DNA from: Nostoc foliaceum FACHB-393
Lineage (GTDB): Bacteria > Cyanobacteriota > Cyanobacteriia > Cyanobacteriales > Nostocaceae
Length of the DNA: 64,000 nt
Reading direction: 5' to 3'
Assembly: GCF_014698505.1 (NCBI RefSeq)
Contig: NZ_JACJTD010000032.1
Location: 25,598 to 89,597 of the forward strand
Made by a program: the position numbers and the translations under genes. Below, piece after piece: positions 6,877 through 16,210 of the stretch. Positions within the stretch are counted from its first letter, which is position 1, and every line of letters starts with the position of its first letter. The notes beneath the pieces are model-generated. The model made no database searches. It saw only the letters and a list, made by a program, of their open reading frames with translations, and was not told where the DNA came from.

Positions 6877-9624
6877 ATGGTACAGGCAGCATCTCCCATT
6901 GCACCCCAAGAAAAGCAATTCACCGTTTGGCATACTTTGGAAATTTCTGAAACGATCGCTCACTTGCATAGTGATGCTGAGAATGGTTTGAGTAGTGTAG
7001 TAGCCAAACACTTATTGACAAAAGTGGGAGCAAACGAACTCACAGGCAAGAAAAGCAAACCTTGGTGGTTAAAATTTTTACTGCAATTTAACCAACCACT
7101 GCTGATTATTTTGTTGTGTGCGGGTTTAGTAAAGGCGCTAACTGGCAGCTTGGTGAATGCTGGTGTTATTTGGGGGGTGACTACCACCAACGCCATCATT
7201 GGATTTATTCAAGAATCGAAAGCCGAAAGTGCGATCGCTGCCCTCGCCAAAGCAATTACCACTGAAGCAACTGTCATTCGTGATGGTCAAAAATTACGCA
7301 TTGCTTCTGGTGAGTTAGTGCCTGGAGATATTATAATGCTAACTTCTGGTGATAAAGTCCCAGCAGATTTACGGTTAATTAAAGTTAAAAATTTACAAAT
7401 AGATGAATCTGCCCTGACTGGTGAATCTGTAGCGATAGAAAAGAAGACTCAAATTTTAAAGCCAGATACCGCTCTCGCCGAGCGCAAAAATATGGCTTAT
7501 GCGGGTGGCTTCGTTACCTTTGGGCAAGGTACTGGTGTTGTAGTTGCCACAGGGAATGCCACAGAAACAGGGCGAATTTCTCAGTTAATGGAGCAGCACA
7601 CAGATATTTCTACTCCTTTAACTAGAAAATTCAATAAATTTAGCCAGAATTGGCTGTATATGGTCTTAGGATTAGCAGCCCTCTGCTTTGTAGTGAGATT
7701 AAGCTTTCGAGGTTTTGAAGAAGCTTTAGAAGCAGCAGTTACTTTAACAGTCAGTGCGATTCCTGAAGGATTACCAGCAGTCGTGACAGTTACACTAGCC
7801 ATAGGTGTTTCTCGGATGGCGCGACGCAACGCCATTATCCGCAAATTACCAGCCGTGGAAACCTTGGGAAGTGCAACTGTTGTTTGCTCTGATAAAACTG
7901 GGACTTTGACAGAAAACCAGATGACAGTACAGGCAATTTATGCCGGGGGATATCAATATACTCTCACTGGTATCGGTTACACACCCGAAGGTGAAATCCT
8001 GATAGATGACAAACCCGTGAACCTCAACAGCCATAAAGGTTTACAAGAATGTTTAATCGCAGGTTTATTGTGTAACGATTCCCATTTAGAAAAGAAGAAT
8101 GGTAGGTGGGTAGTAATGGGAGATCCCACAGAAGGGGCATTAATTGCATCAGCAAATAAAGCAGGCTTTAGTCAGCCTACCTTAGTTAAGCAAATGCTAA
8201 AGGTGGATGCGATTCCCTTTGAATCAGACTTTCAATACATGGCAACTTTGCACGCCACACCTCAAGGTAAGACTATTTATGTCAAGGGTTCAGTCGAGGC
8301 AATTATTCAGCGCTGCACCCTGATGTTGAACACTGATGGACAATCTCGCCCGTTAGATTGTGTAGAAACATTACGGCAAAGCAGCATCGAGCGAGAAGTT
8401 AATATTATGGCAAGGCAAGGCTTGCGGGTATTAGCTTTAGCGAAAAAAGTAGTACCCGATGGACAAAATACCCTAGATCATTCAGATATTGATACCGGGT
8501 TAATTTTCATCGGCTTGCAGGGAATGATCGATCCGCCGCGTGAGAGTGCTATTAAGGCAGTACAAGCCTGCCAGGAAGCGGGAATTGAGGTCAAAATGAT
8601 CACTGGCGATCATGCTGTCACAGCGCAGGCGATCGCTTATCGCATGGGTATCAACAAAAATGGCTCAGTTCTGGCTTTCACAGGTGCAGAACTAGCAAAA
8701 ATGGATAAAACAGAACTCGCCCAAGTTGCCCAAGAAGGTGTAGTCTTTGCCCGTGTCGCCCCAGAACAAAAGCTACGTTTAGTCGAAGCTTTGCAATCAA
8801 AAGGTGAAATCGTTGCCATGACAGGAGATGGTGTCAACGATGCACCAGCCTTAAAACAAGCAGATATTGGGATTGCAATGGGTGGTGCTGGTACAGAAGT
8901 TGCCAAAGAAGCCGCAGATATGCTGCTTACCGATGATAATTTTGCCTCCATTGAAGCTGCTATAGAAGAAGGACGAGCAGTTTATAAAAATCTGCTCAAG
9001 GCAATTTGCTTTATTTTGCCTGTCAACGGTGGTGAATCAATGACAATTTTAATTAGCACATTGCTAGCCAGAGATTTACCAATTTTATCTTTACAAGTTC
9101 TGTGGCTCAATATGCTCAATTCTATTACTATGACAGTGCCTTTAGCCTTTGAGCCAAAGGCGCAAAACATCATGCAACAATCACCCCGACATCCTAATGA
9201 ACCATTAATTTCAGGGAGTCGGTTGCAACGAATTTTAGCAATTTCTCTATTTAATTGGATTGTCATATTTGGAGTATTTGAATATATCCGCCAAACTACG
9301 GGTAATGTTGATTTAGCGAGAACAATGGCGATTAACGCTCTCATTGCTGGACGGATATTCTATTTATTGAGTATTAGTCAATTAATCCCGAATTTGATTG
9401 CCAAGATGGACGGCACAATTAAAGATAACGTTGATATTCCCGCCATTGGCTTTGGAATTTTAGGGGCAATTATTTTGCAAATTATTTTTGCTCATGTGCC
9501 ATTAATTAATGAAGTTTTTGAAACAGCACCATTAAGCTTGCAACAGTGGTTGTTTTGTTTAGCAGTTGGTTCACCAATGATTTTGTGGGCTACAGTAGTA
9601 AATCGTTTTGATCCGCCAAATTAA
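6877..9624 (+). CDS. P2-type cation-transporting ATPase
   Basis: The 915-residue membrane pump has all P-type ATPase signatures: an N-terminal cation ATPase domain, LTGES (actuator, T181-S184), 'PEGLPAVVTVTLAIG' in M4, the phosphorylated Asp339 in DKTGTLTE, and the hinge TGDGVNDAPA (649-658). The length and PEGL motif place it with P2 pumps such as bacterial Ca2+ ATPases (PacL/Pma1 types). The M6 segment reads 'LWLNMLNSITMTVPLAFEP' rather than the 'TDGxPAxALG' of well-characterised Ca2+ pumps, so the ion (Ca2+, Na+ or other) is uncertain. The gene is monocistronic, with a palindrome upstream and a hairpin downstream. Confidence 0.9.
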   Translation: MVQAASPIAPQEKQFTVWHTLEISETIAHLHSDAENGLSSVVAKHLLTKVGANELTGKKSKPWWLKFLLQFNQPLLIILLCAGLVKALTGSLVNAGVIWGVTTTNAIIGFIQESKAESAIAALAKAITTEATVIRDGQKLRIASGELVPGDIIMLTSGDKVPADLRLIKVKNLQIDESALTGESVAIEKKTQILKPDTALAERKNMAYAGGFVTFGQGTGVVVATGNATETGRISQLMEQHTDISTPLTRKFNKFSQNWLYMVLGLAALCFVVRLSFRGFEEALEAAVTLTVSAIPEGLPAVVTVTLAIGVSRMARRNAIIRKLPAVETLGSATVVCSDKTGTLTENQMTVQAIYAGGYQYTLTGIGYTPEGEILIDDKPVNLNSHKGLQECLIAGLLCNDSHLEKKNGRWVVMGDPTEGALIASANKAGFSQPTLVKQMLKVDAIPFESDFQYMATLHATPQGKTIYVKGSVEAIIQRCTLMLNTDGQSRPLDCVETLRQSSIEREVNIMARQGLRVLALAKKVVPDGQNTLDHSDIDTGLIFIGLQGMIDPPRESAIKAVQACQEAGIEVKMITGDHAVTAQAIAYRMGINKNGSVLAFTGAELAKMDKTELAQVAQEGVVFARVAPEQKLRLVEALQSKGEIVAMTGDGVNDAPALKQADIGIAMGGAGTEVAKEAADMLLTDDNFASIEAAIEEGRAVYKNLLKAICFILPVNGGESMTILISTLLARDLPILSLQVLWLNMLNSITMTVPLAFEPKAQNIMQQSPRHPNEPLISGSRLQRILAISLFNWIVIFGVFEYIRQTTGNVDLARTMAINALIAGRIFYLLSISQLIPNLIAKMDGTIKDNVDIPAIGFGILGAIILQIIFAHVPLINEVFETAPLSLQQWLFCLAVGSPMILWATVVNRFDPPN

Positions 9625-9651
9625 ATCCAGCCAAAAACGAACCGCAGAGAA

Positions 9652-9701
9652 CGCAGAGAACACAGAGTTATGAGAGGTTTTTTCTCTCTGTGTACTCTGC
9701 G
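9652..9701. terminator. inverted-repeat hairpin between convergent genes
   Basis: CGCAGAGAACACAGAG (9652-9667) pairs with CTCTGTGTACTCTGCG (9686-9701) at 15 of 16 positions around an 18-nt loop. It sits between the cation ATPase (+) and aspA (-) and can serve both as a terminator. The CGCAGAGAACGCAGAG wording is a common dispersed motif in Nostoc spacers. Confidence 0.6.
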
Positions 9702-9756
9702 CCTCTGTGGTAGCCTGCGGCAAGCCGCTTTGCGTCTACATTAAAAAAAATTGACA

Positions 9757-11193
9757 CTAATCGATCTGCTTTGATTTTCGACTCAGAGGTAAGATAGCAC
9801 TCATCTGTTCTAGATTTAACACTGAGGCTAATTCTGCCTCATTCATCAATCCGCGTTCTAAGACAATCTGCCGCAGGGATTTACCAGTTTCTAAAGATTC
9901 TTTGGCGACAGCTGCGGCATTTAAATAACCAATGTGGGTATTTAGTGCGGTTACTAAGGCTAAACTACCTTCGGCATAAGCTAAACAACGTTCCTGGTTT
10001 GCTGTGATTCCTTCAATACAGCGTTCGGTGAGTGCAGCGATGGTATTGCCGAGAATTTCGATGCTGTGAATTAGGTTATAGGCAATTAGTGGCATCATCA
10101 CATTTAATTCTAATTGTCCGGCTTGTGCGGCTAATGCGATCGCACTGTCGTAACCCATCACCTGAAAACACACCATTGATGTCATCTCTGCCATCACGGG
10201 GTTATATTTCCCTGGCATAATTGAAGAACCGGGTTGCACTGGAGGGAGTTGAATTTCTTTCAAGCCTGTTTTTGGTCCCGAATCCATCAGTCGCAAGTCG
10301 TGAGATATCTTGACTAAATCCTGTGCTAGGTTGCGTAAAGCACCGGAAACATTTACAAATGGGGCCATACTCTGCATGGCTGCCATAAGATGGGGTGCAG
10401 GTTCTAAAGGAGTATCAATCAATTCTGAAAGAACTTCTACCACACGGGCGCGATACAAAGGATGAGTATTTAACCCTGTTCCAGCTGCACTACCTCCCAA
10501 ACCCAACACCATCAAATCACCAGAGGCGGTGTAAATCCGGTTTTGATGTTCTGTGAGGATTTGTGCCCAAGCCCGAAAATTTTCGCCCAAACGCACAGGT
10601 ACAGCGTCTTGTAAGTGGGTTCTGCCAGATTTGACGATATCTTGAAATTCTACAGCTTTGTTTTCTAAAGATGCGATCGCACCATCTATTGCTGGGTGTA
10701 ATGTCTTGGATAATGCCAATAATCCACCAATCCGAATTGCAGTAGGAATCACATCATTGGTAGACTGCCCATAATTAACGTGATCATTGGGACTAACAAG
10801 TTTATAATTGCCCTTTTCTTCACCCAGAATTTCTAAGGCGCGATTTGCGAGAACTTCGTTGATATTCATGTGGTGGGATGTTCCAGCACCCGCCTGATAA
10901 ACATCGACAACAAATTGATCTCGGAACTTCCCAGCCAGGATTTCATCAGTTGCTTGGACAATCGCCTGACTAATATCTTGGGGAATGCAATTTAGTTCTC
11001 CATTCACAATTGCTGTAGCTTTTTTAATGATTAATCCAGCATCTACGTAAGTAGCTAGAGGCTTTATGCCGCTAATGGGAAAGTTTTCGATTGCCCGAAG
11101 TGTTTGAATGCCGTAATAAACGCTACTAGCAATTTGGCGATCGCCCATCGAATCGCGTTCGATGCGGAATTGAGAGTCTGTGTGTTCAGTCAT
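9757..11193 (-). CDS. aspA: aspartate ammonia-lyase (fumarase/aspartase superfamily)
   Basis: The enzyme catalyses the reversible deamination of L-aspartate to fumarate and ammonia. The superfamily signature GSSIMPGKYNP is at residues 322-332 and contains the catalytic Ser. N-terminal 'ERDSMGDRQIASSVYYGIQT' and 'QAGAGTSHHMNINEVLANRA' favour aspartase over fumarase or argininosuccinate lyase. 'SGRTHLQDAVPVRLG' is the second conserved block. The 478-residue length is normal. It is convergent with the cation ATPase and divergent from pgsA. Fumarase C is the main alternative, and the naming would need a phylogeny. Confidence 0.85.
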   Translation of the reverse strand: MTEHTDSQFRIERDSMGDRQIASSVYYGIQTLRAIENFPISGIKPLATYVDAGLIIKKATAIVNGELNCIPQDISQAIVQATDEILAGKFRDQFVVDVYQAGAGTSHHMNINEVLANRALEILGEEKGNYKLVSPNDHVNYGQSTNDVIPTAIRIGGLLALSKTLHPAIDGAIASLENKAVEFQDIVKSGRTHLQDAVPVRLGENFRAWAQILTEHQNRIYTASGDLMVLGLGGSAAGTGLNTHPLYRARVVEVLSELIDTPLEPAPHLMAAMQSMAPFVNVSGALRNLAQDLVKISHDLRLMDSGPKTGLKEIQLPPVQPGSSIMPGKYNPVMAEMTSMVCFQVMGYDSAIALAAQAGQLELNVMMPLIAYNLIHSIEILGNTIAALTERCIEGITANQERCLAYAEGSLALVTALNTHIGYLNAAAVAKESLETGKSLRQIVLERGLMNEAELASVLNLEQMSAILPLSRKSKQID

Positions 11194-11328
11194 AGTATTG
11201 TTTTAAGAGAGCTACAGAAAACAGATTTTCCCATGCAGCCACACTCAGATACACTAATCTGCATAGATTTTGCATATTTGCTTGGCTGCTTGTTGCTTTA
11301 CACTCGTTAATTTTGAAGTTTGATTTAT

Positions 11329-11362
11329 GAATTACGAATTACGAATTACGAATTACGAATTA
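11329..11362. repeat. short tandem heptamer repeat (GAATTAC x4 plus partial)
   Basis: Four perfect 7-nt units end only two bases before the pgsA start codon. They occupy the place where a ribosome-binding site would normally lie. Confidence 0.85.
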
Positions 11363-11364
11363 TT

Positions 11365-11892
11365 ATGACCATACCCAACTGGATTACCTTCTCTCGTCTA
11401 TTGGGAATACCATTTCTGCTTTACGGTTTATATAATCCCACACCTCAAGCGCAGTGGATATGTTTAACGATTTTTCTCGTTGCTGCATTAACTGATTGGT
11501 TAGACGGCTATTTAGCGCGGAAACTCAACCAAATTAGCGAATTGGGCAAATTTCTCGATCCTTTAGTGGATAAACTTCTGGTACTTGCACCGTTGCTGGT
11601 TTTTATTGAACTAGGAAGAGTGCCAGCTTGGGGAGTGTTTTTGATTTTAGCGCGAGAATTAGCGATCGCTGGTTGGCGGGTAAATCAAACGACGATTACC
11701 GGGGCAAATATTTGGGGTAAACTCAAAACTGTTAGTCAAATAGTTGCGATCGCACTTTTAATTGCGCCTTTGGGTGAAGTTTGGCAAACACCCTCTGTAA
11801 TTGCTTTTTGGATTTCTGTCGCCCTAACTTTAATTTCTGGGGGTATTTACCTGATACCGCAAAAAGTTAGGACTAATGAAACGACAGTATAG
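11365..11892 (+). CDS. pgsA: CDP-alcohol phosphatidyltransferase, probably phosphatidylglycerophosphate synthase
   Basis: This membrane enzyme joins CDP-diacylglycerol to glycerol-3-phosphate, giving the precursor of phosphatidylglycerol, which photosystems require. The family motif DGx2ARx8Gx3Dx3D is complete in 'DGYLARKLNQISELGKFLDP' followed by LVDK. Several hydrophobic segments follow. A longer frame from a TTG at 11320 only translates the heptamer repeat, so the ATG at 11365 ('MTIPNWITFSRLLG', 175 aa) is the likely start. No clear Shine-Dalgarno sequence precedes it. The substrate alcohol is inferred from the family. Confidence 0.88.
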   Translation: MTIPNWITFSRLLGIPFLLYGLYNPTPQAQWICLTIFLVAALTDWLDGYLARKLNQISELGKFLDPLVDKLLVLAPLLVFIELGRVPAWGVFLILARELAIAGWRVNQTTITGANIWGKLKTVSQIVAIALLIAPLGEVWQTPSVIAFWISVALTLISGGIYLIPQKVRTNETTV

Positions 11893-11964
11893 TATGTAAT
11901 TTGAAAAATTATTCAATAAAATTTGATCGGAGTTCTGAGGTATAGTCTTTATTCTTAACCCCTT

Positions 11965-11990
11965 GTACAGACGCGATTCATCGCGTCTCC
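11965..11990. repeat. dispersed palindrome, copy 2
   Basis: GTACAGACGCGATT followed by CATCGCGTCTCC matches the palindromes at 2420-2447 and 33241-33268, with a degraded right arm. It lies between pgsA and the S66 peptidase gene. Confidence 0.7.
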
Positions 11991-12010
11991 CCTCACCCCT
12001 AAATATTTTC

Positions 12011-12916
12011 ATGCCATCCCCAATCTTACCACCGCCTTTGAAACCTGGAGACTTACTACGAGTAATTGCCCCTAGTGGTGCTTTGCGAGAATTTGAGGCA
12101 TTTGAACGGAGTATAGAAATTTGGCGATCGCGTGGTTATCGAGTAGAAATCAGTCCTCAGATAGATGACAAATGGGGTTATCTTGCCGGAACAGATGAAA
12201 ACCGCCGTCAGCAATTAGCCGCAGCATGGCAAGATCCTGATTGTCGCGGTATTCTCTGTGCTAGAGGCGGTTTTGGCAGCACCCGCATTCTAGAAGATTG
12301 GAATTGGCAAGCAAACTCAGTGTTTCCAAAGTGGCTCATAGGCTTTTCTGATATCACAGCCCTGTTATGGAGCCTTTATACAGTAGGCATTTCCGGCGTT
12401 CACGCTCCCGTGCTGACGACCTTGTTAGATGAGCCAGATTGGTCAATTGAGCGATTGTTCGATTCGGTAGAGGGTCGCCCTCTCGCTCCTCTCAAAGGTT
12501 GCGGGTGGGGTGGTGGGGTTGTTAATGGCACTTTATTGCCAGGTAATCTCACGGTTGCGACTAACCTTTTAGCTACACCAATCCTGCCACATCTGGATGG
12601 TGTAATTCTGGCGTTAGAAGATGTTACAGAAGCACCCTATCGCATCGATAGGATGCTGACGCAGTGGCGTTTGAGCGGTGCTTTGTCACAAGTCTGCGGT
12701 ATTGCTTTGGGCGGTTTTAGTCGCTGCGAAGCGCCGCCAACTGTATCTAGCTTTAGTGTAGAAGAAGTATTGCGCGATCGCTTGGGTGATCTGGGTATTC
12801 CTGTTGTTTCTGATTTACCTTTTGGTCATAATAACCCCAATGCAGCTTTACCAGTGGGTGTAGAGGTAACTTTAGATGGGGATGCGGGGATATTAGCGAT
12901 CGCGCATCCATATTAA
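12011..12916 (+). CDS. ldcA: S66-family peptidase (muramoyltetrapeptide LD-carboxypeptidase-like)
   Basis: S66 enzymes remove the terminal D-Ala from murein tetrapeptides during peptidoglycan recycling. Numbered from the ATG at 12011 (301 aa), the catalytic triad is visible: Ser113 in GFSDITA, Glu203 in 'ILALEDVTEAPYRIDRML', and His273 in 'PFGHNNPNAALPVG'. The N-terminal 'PGDLLRVIAPSGAL' and 'GILCARGGFGSTRIL' are also typical. The frame extends upstream to 11963, but that part overlaps the dispersed repeat and is not conserved in character. A decayed copy of its 5' part lies at 14791-14920. Confidence 0.88.
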   Translation: MPSPILPPPLKPGDLLRVIAPSGALREFEAFERSIEIWRSRGYRVEISPQIDDKWGYLAGTDENRRQQLAAAWQDPDCRGILCARGGFGSTRILEDWNWQANSVFPKWLIGFSDITALLWSLYTVGISGVHAPVLTTLLDEPDWSIERLFDSVEGRPLAPLKGCGWGGGVVNGTLLPGNLTVATNLLATPILPHLDGVILALEDVTEAPYRIDRMLTQWRLSGALSQVCGIALGGFSRCEAPPTVSSFSVEEVLRDRLGDLGIPVVSDLPFGHNNPNAALPVGVEVTLDGDAGILAIAHPY

Positions 12917-13077
12917 GTTAAAATCAGATTCGCTTCCGGTTAAATGTTTTAAAACCTCAGAGTAAATGACTATATCAGAAGTTTATTTTGGTAGCATTCC
13001 CATATAAAAAACTATAGATAGTGTAAAGTATTACATGTTTGAACGCTTGCGGTGATTATTCAAGGAAAATGTGATTT

Positions 13078-13881
13078 ATGGATAAAAACTTAATAATTGA
13101 TGTTGGTGTTCACACAGGCGAGGATACAGAGTTTTACTTAAAAAAAGGCTTTCGAGTTATTGGTATTGAGGCTCATCCTGAGCTTTACGAAGCTACAAAA
13201 AAGCGACTAAATTTATATATAGAAAATGGTCAACTTACCCTTCTAAATATTGCTGTATCACCGAAAGATGAGCCAGTCACTTTTTACGCCAATTTGGAGA
13301 GAAGCTTTTGGGGTACAACTTCACCAGATTGGGCTATTCGAAACGAAAGCTCTTTTGATGCGCCTTCCATCGAGATGGTTGTAGAAGGGCGGAGATTTGA
13401 AAGCATTTTGAAGGAATTTGGCATTCCCTACTATCTCAAAGTAGATATTGAAGGTGCTGATTTATTATGCATACAGGCATTACGGCACTTTGATAATAAA
13501 CCACAGTTCCTGTCTATAGAATCAACCAAGACTTCTTGGAAGGAACTGCTGGAAGAATTTGCGCTGTTAAAAGAGCTTGGTTATCACAAATTCAAAGCCA
13601 TCAGTCAGGGGCACGTACCGAAACAAGTCTGTCCTTCACCAGCAAGAGAAGGTCAGTATATCAAACATCAGTTTGAATATGGTGCTAGCGGACTTTTTGG
13701 AGAAGAAACCCCAGATACTTGGCTTTCTGAGAGTGAAGTAATCAAGGTCTATAAAGGCATTTTTTTGACTTATAAAATAATTGGAGTGAATGGGATTATT
13801 TATCGATTTCCTCTGGGGAAAATGTTACTAGACAGGCTAAATATCAAGGAACCTTGGTACGATACTCATGTTAGTTTATAA
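13078..13881 (+). CDS. FkbM-family methyltransferase
   Basis: The 267-residue SAM-dependent methyltransferase has 'IIDVGVHTGEDTEFYLKKG' (SAM loop), 'VIGIEAHPELYE' (acidic end of beta-2) and the FkbM-type 'YYLKVDIEGADLLCIQAL'. FkbM relatives O-methylate sugars or natural products. It opens a segment containing another methyltransferase, glycosyltransferases and a sugar-binding lipoprotein, so a role in modifying a surface glycan is plausible but unproven. The gene is preceded by AAGGA at a long spacing and followed by a bidirectional hairpin terminator. Confidence 0.8.
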   Translation: MDKNLIIDVGVHTGEDTEFYLKKGFRVIGIEAHPELYEATKKRLNLYIENGQLTLLNIAVSPKDEPVTFYANLERSFWGTTSPDWAIRNESSFDAPSIEMVVEGRRFESILKEFGIPYYLKVDIEGADLLCIQALRHFDNKPQFLSIESTKTSWKELLEEFALLKELGYHKFKAISQGHVPKQVCPSPAREGQYIKHQFEYGASGLFGEETPDTWLSESEVIKVYKGIFLTYKIIGVNGIIYRFPLGKMLLDRLNIKEPWYDTHVSL

Positions 13882-13882
13882 A

Positions 13883-13919
13883 CACAGTAGTTTTTATCTT
13901 TACATATAAAACTACTGTG
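13883..13919. terminator. bidirectional terminator between convergent methyltransferase genes
   Basis: CACAGTAGTTTT (13883-13894) and AAAACTACTGTG (13908-13919) form a perfect 12-bp stem. T runs on the 3' side in either direction allow it to end both the FkbM gene (+) and the methyltransferase gene (-). Confidence 0.75.
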
Positions 13920-13928
13920 GGGCTTGAG

Positions 13929-14696
13929 TTAAACTGAATCCCATTTCCGGTAGCAACGAGCTGTGCAGTAATAAGGGTGAAAAATTTCTAAGAATTTGCT
14001 CTGAAGCGTCCTGTAGAAAGTTTCTACTATTTGAGGATCATCAACGTGAAAAGGATAATCTTGATTAAAGCCTTTAAAGAAATACCAGTTCAAGATTGTT
14101 TTACCACCAGGTGTCAGTGCTTCATGAAACTTTAGTAACTGTTGGGTGGGGTCTGACAAATGTTCTAAAACATCAAAAGAAATGATGGTATCAAAAGTCT
14201 CTTTTTCAGGCATTTCTAAGCAAAAACTTATTTTGTGGCTCAAACCCATCTGTTCAGCTCGATAACGCACAAAATCATTATGAATAGGATTAAGATCGCA
14301 AAATATTACTTGCTCAACCTGTGGACAAAGGGCAGCATTAATTGCATGAGTACCAATTCCACCGCCAAAATCTAACACCCGACCTTGGGCATGATCTACA
14401 ATCAAATGCAATGTATTTTCAATATTTTGACTTTGTTCTAGATGCCAAGCTCCCAACTCAAATAAATAAATCTCTCCCACCTGGTCACGATAAAAATCCG
14501 TTGCTGTATCCCAATCAAAGTCTTTATGGCCTAACTCGGCCATTTCTTCTTGTCCTACCGCTAACTTGTTTTCTAGTGTTTCTGCATCCAAATGCAAAAA
14601 TTTCTGTAAATGTTGTTTTAAGTTAAATGAATTTTGCCAATAATCACTTAAGAAAGCTGGAGCAGGATACTTAACCATGAATTTAACTATTTTCAT
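13929..14696 (-). CDS. class I SAM-dependent methyltransferase
   Basis: The 255-residue protein has an N-terminal helical part and then a Rossmann-like methyltransferase core: 'GRVLDFGGGIGTHAINAA' (SAM loop), 'VIFCDLNPIH', 'FDTIISFDVLEHLSDP' (motif IV) and 'LTPGGKTILNWYFF'. The substrate is unknown. It faces the FkbM gene, with 47 nt between stop codons. The following spacer contains pseudogene material, which marks this side as a recombinogenic area. Confidence 0.8.
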   Translation of the reverse strand: MKIVKFMVKYPAPAFLSDYWQNSFNLKQHLQKFLHLDAETLENKLAVGQEEMAELGHKDFDWDTATDFYRDQVGEIYLFELGAWHLEQSQNIENTLHLIVDHAQGRVLDFGGGIGTHAINAALCPQVEQVIFCDLNPIHNDFVRYRAEQMGLSHKISFCLEMPEKETFDTIISFDVLEHLSDPTQQLLKFHEALTPGGKTILNWYFFKGFNQDYPFHVDDPQIVETFYRTLQSKFLEIFHPYYCTARCYRKWDSV

Positions 14697-14790
14697 TAAT
14701 TCGATACATTATATTTTAAACTGAATCAAACTTTTATACTTACTTTTTTTCAAAACCTAAATTTTCATAATTGATGCAATCCTGAAACAA

Positions 14791-14920
14791 CAATTCTCCT
14801 ACCACCCTTAGAACGAGGTGATTTATTAAAGGTAGTTCCTCCTAGTGGGCTTTGCGAGAATTAGAAGCATTTACGGTCGAGGTAGAAAGAGAGGCGATCG
14901 CATGGTTATCGTCGATAAAT
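14791..14920 (+). pseudogene. decayed fragment of an S66 LD-carboxypeptidase gene
   Basis: This stretch aligns base by base with the first ~130 nt of the intact S66 gene at 12011. Both have CAAT-C-T-CCACC near the start, then 'CCTAGTGG-GCTTTGCGAGAATT-GA-GCATTT', then 'GGCGATCGC-TGGTTATCG'. Its translation begins LPPLERGDLLKVVPPSG, matching LPPPLKPGDLLRVIAPSG. A missing base inside the GGTGC triplet shifts the frame, and the homology then stops. It is a 5'-end relic of a paralog or partial duplication and is not functional. Confidence 0.65.
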
Positions 14921-15498
14921 TCGCCCTAACACTAACATTGATTGCTTTAGGAGCTGTCCTAAATTAGAACTAACGCAATAACTCTCTAAAACTCTTATTT
15001 CTACCCTTCTCTTGACGGAAACCTTGCACGGACGGGAACGGCTTTGCTCAACGTGTCCTTTGCGATCGCACTCACATTACAACTTTGGCAAAGTTCACAA
15101 CCCTTTGTCCCTCTTTTACGGTTCTTATAAATACTTACGATGAAACGGTACGTAAGCAAATTACCTTAAATTATGTAGACATGATCACTAATCTGGGTTA
15201 TAGTCCCAAAAGGAAAAATAGGGCAAATGCCATCTTCAGGACAATAATGTTGAAGTGGTGTTTGATAAAGTCTGCAAAATTGGCTGAGGGGGTCAACCAG
15301 TGTAATGTAAATCAACGTCAAATGCACTTACCTTTACTGTACAGCAAGTATTGCACGATGCCTTTGACGGGTGTCAGATCATGGCATATTCAATACCAGT
15401 GAATAAATCACAACTAGCATCATTATTTATTTGGTTATGATGCTATTTTGCCAGTGTTAACGATTTTAAACTAGTTACAAATTGAACATTTAACTCTT
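14921..15498. other. spacer with no supported gene
   Basis: About 580 nt follow the S66 relic. A 105-codon frame at 15085-15402 begins with 'FTVLINTYDE', faintly like the first strand of a GT2 glycosyltransferase, but it soon loses family character and is rich in unlikely residues. It may be a decayed glycosyltransferase or chance. HIP1 sites are present. No terminator or RNA gene was recognised. Confidence 0.35.
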
Positions 15499-16158
15499 AT
15501 GAGTCCCATCGTCTTTGACTACAGTCCCGAAATTTCAGTCATACTTTGTACCTACAATCGAGAAAAATATTTAAATAATTGCATCAATAGTGTTCTTGAG
15601 CAAACTTTTAAAGATTGGGAACTTTTGGTAGTTGATGATGGTAGCCAAGACAATACTTTTGAAATTGTCAAACCCTATCTGGAAAAATTTAATAATATAC
15701 GTTATTTAAAACACCAAAATAAAAAATTAGCGTACTCTAAAAACGCCGGAGTTCAATCATCTTTTGGTAAATATATCACATTTATTGACAGTGATGATAC
15801 ATATAGACCCAATCATCTAGAGTCACGACTTAAATACATGCAAGCTAATCCAGAAATTGACTTGATTGAAGGAGGCTTTTTCTCTGAAGAAGAGATTTTT
15901 GTAGCCGATTATTTTCAAACAAATCAAATAATTAATTTACGCAAATGTGTTTTAGGCCCTACATTTTTTGGTAAGAGACGAGTATTTTTTGAATTGCAGG
16001 GATTTAATAATATTTCCTATGGAGAAGATACAGACTTTTGGAAACGGGCAGACAAAATTTTCAAAACTCAAAAAGTTACAGAACCGCAAACCTACGTTTA
16101 TACAAGAGCAGAAACAAGTATTACCAAGAATGTTTTGGAACAGCGCTCATTAACCTAA
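15499..16158 (+). CDS. GT2-family glycosyltransferase (short)
   Basis: The N-terminal GT-A domain is clear: 'ISVILCTYNREKYLNNCINS', 'WELLVVDDGSQDNT' (first Asp motif), 'KNAGVQSSFGKYITFIDSDD' (the DxD-type metal site) and 'EDTDFWKRA' (the ED acceptor motif). The enzyme would transfer a nucleotide-activated sugar in the cytosol. At 219 residues it is compact and lacks C-terminal membrane segments. The next gene is a GT4 enzyme 52 nt away on the same strand, so the two probably act on the same glycan. Confidence 0.85.
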   Translation: MSPIVFDYSPEISVILCTYNREKYLNNCINSVLEQTFKDWELLVVDDGSQDNTFEIVKPYLEKFNNIRYLKHQNKKLAYSKNAGVQSSFGKYITFIDSDDTYRPNHLESRLKYMQANPEIDLIEGGFFSEEEIFVADYFQTNQIINLRKCVLGPTFFGKRRVFFELQGFNNISYGEDTDFWKRADKIFKTQKVTEPQTYVYTRAETSITKNVLEQRSLT

Positions 16159-16210
16159 AAACTTTAATTCGGTTTATCTTAATCCACTAAGCATAACGCT
16201 ACCTGCAACT

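Noticed and set aside
15085..15402. 105-codon plus-strand frame starting with a GT2-like 'FTVLINTYDE'
   Set aside because: Only the first strand resembles a glycosyltransferase, and the rest has no family features. Kept as a note in the spacer entry, not as a gene.
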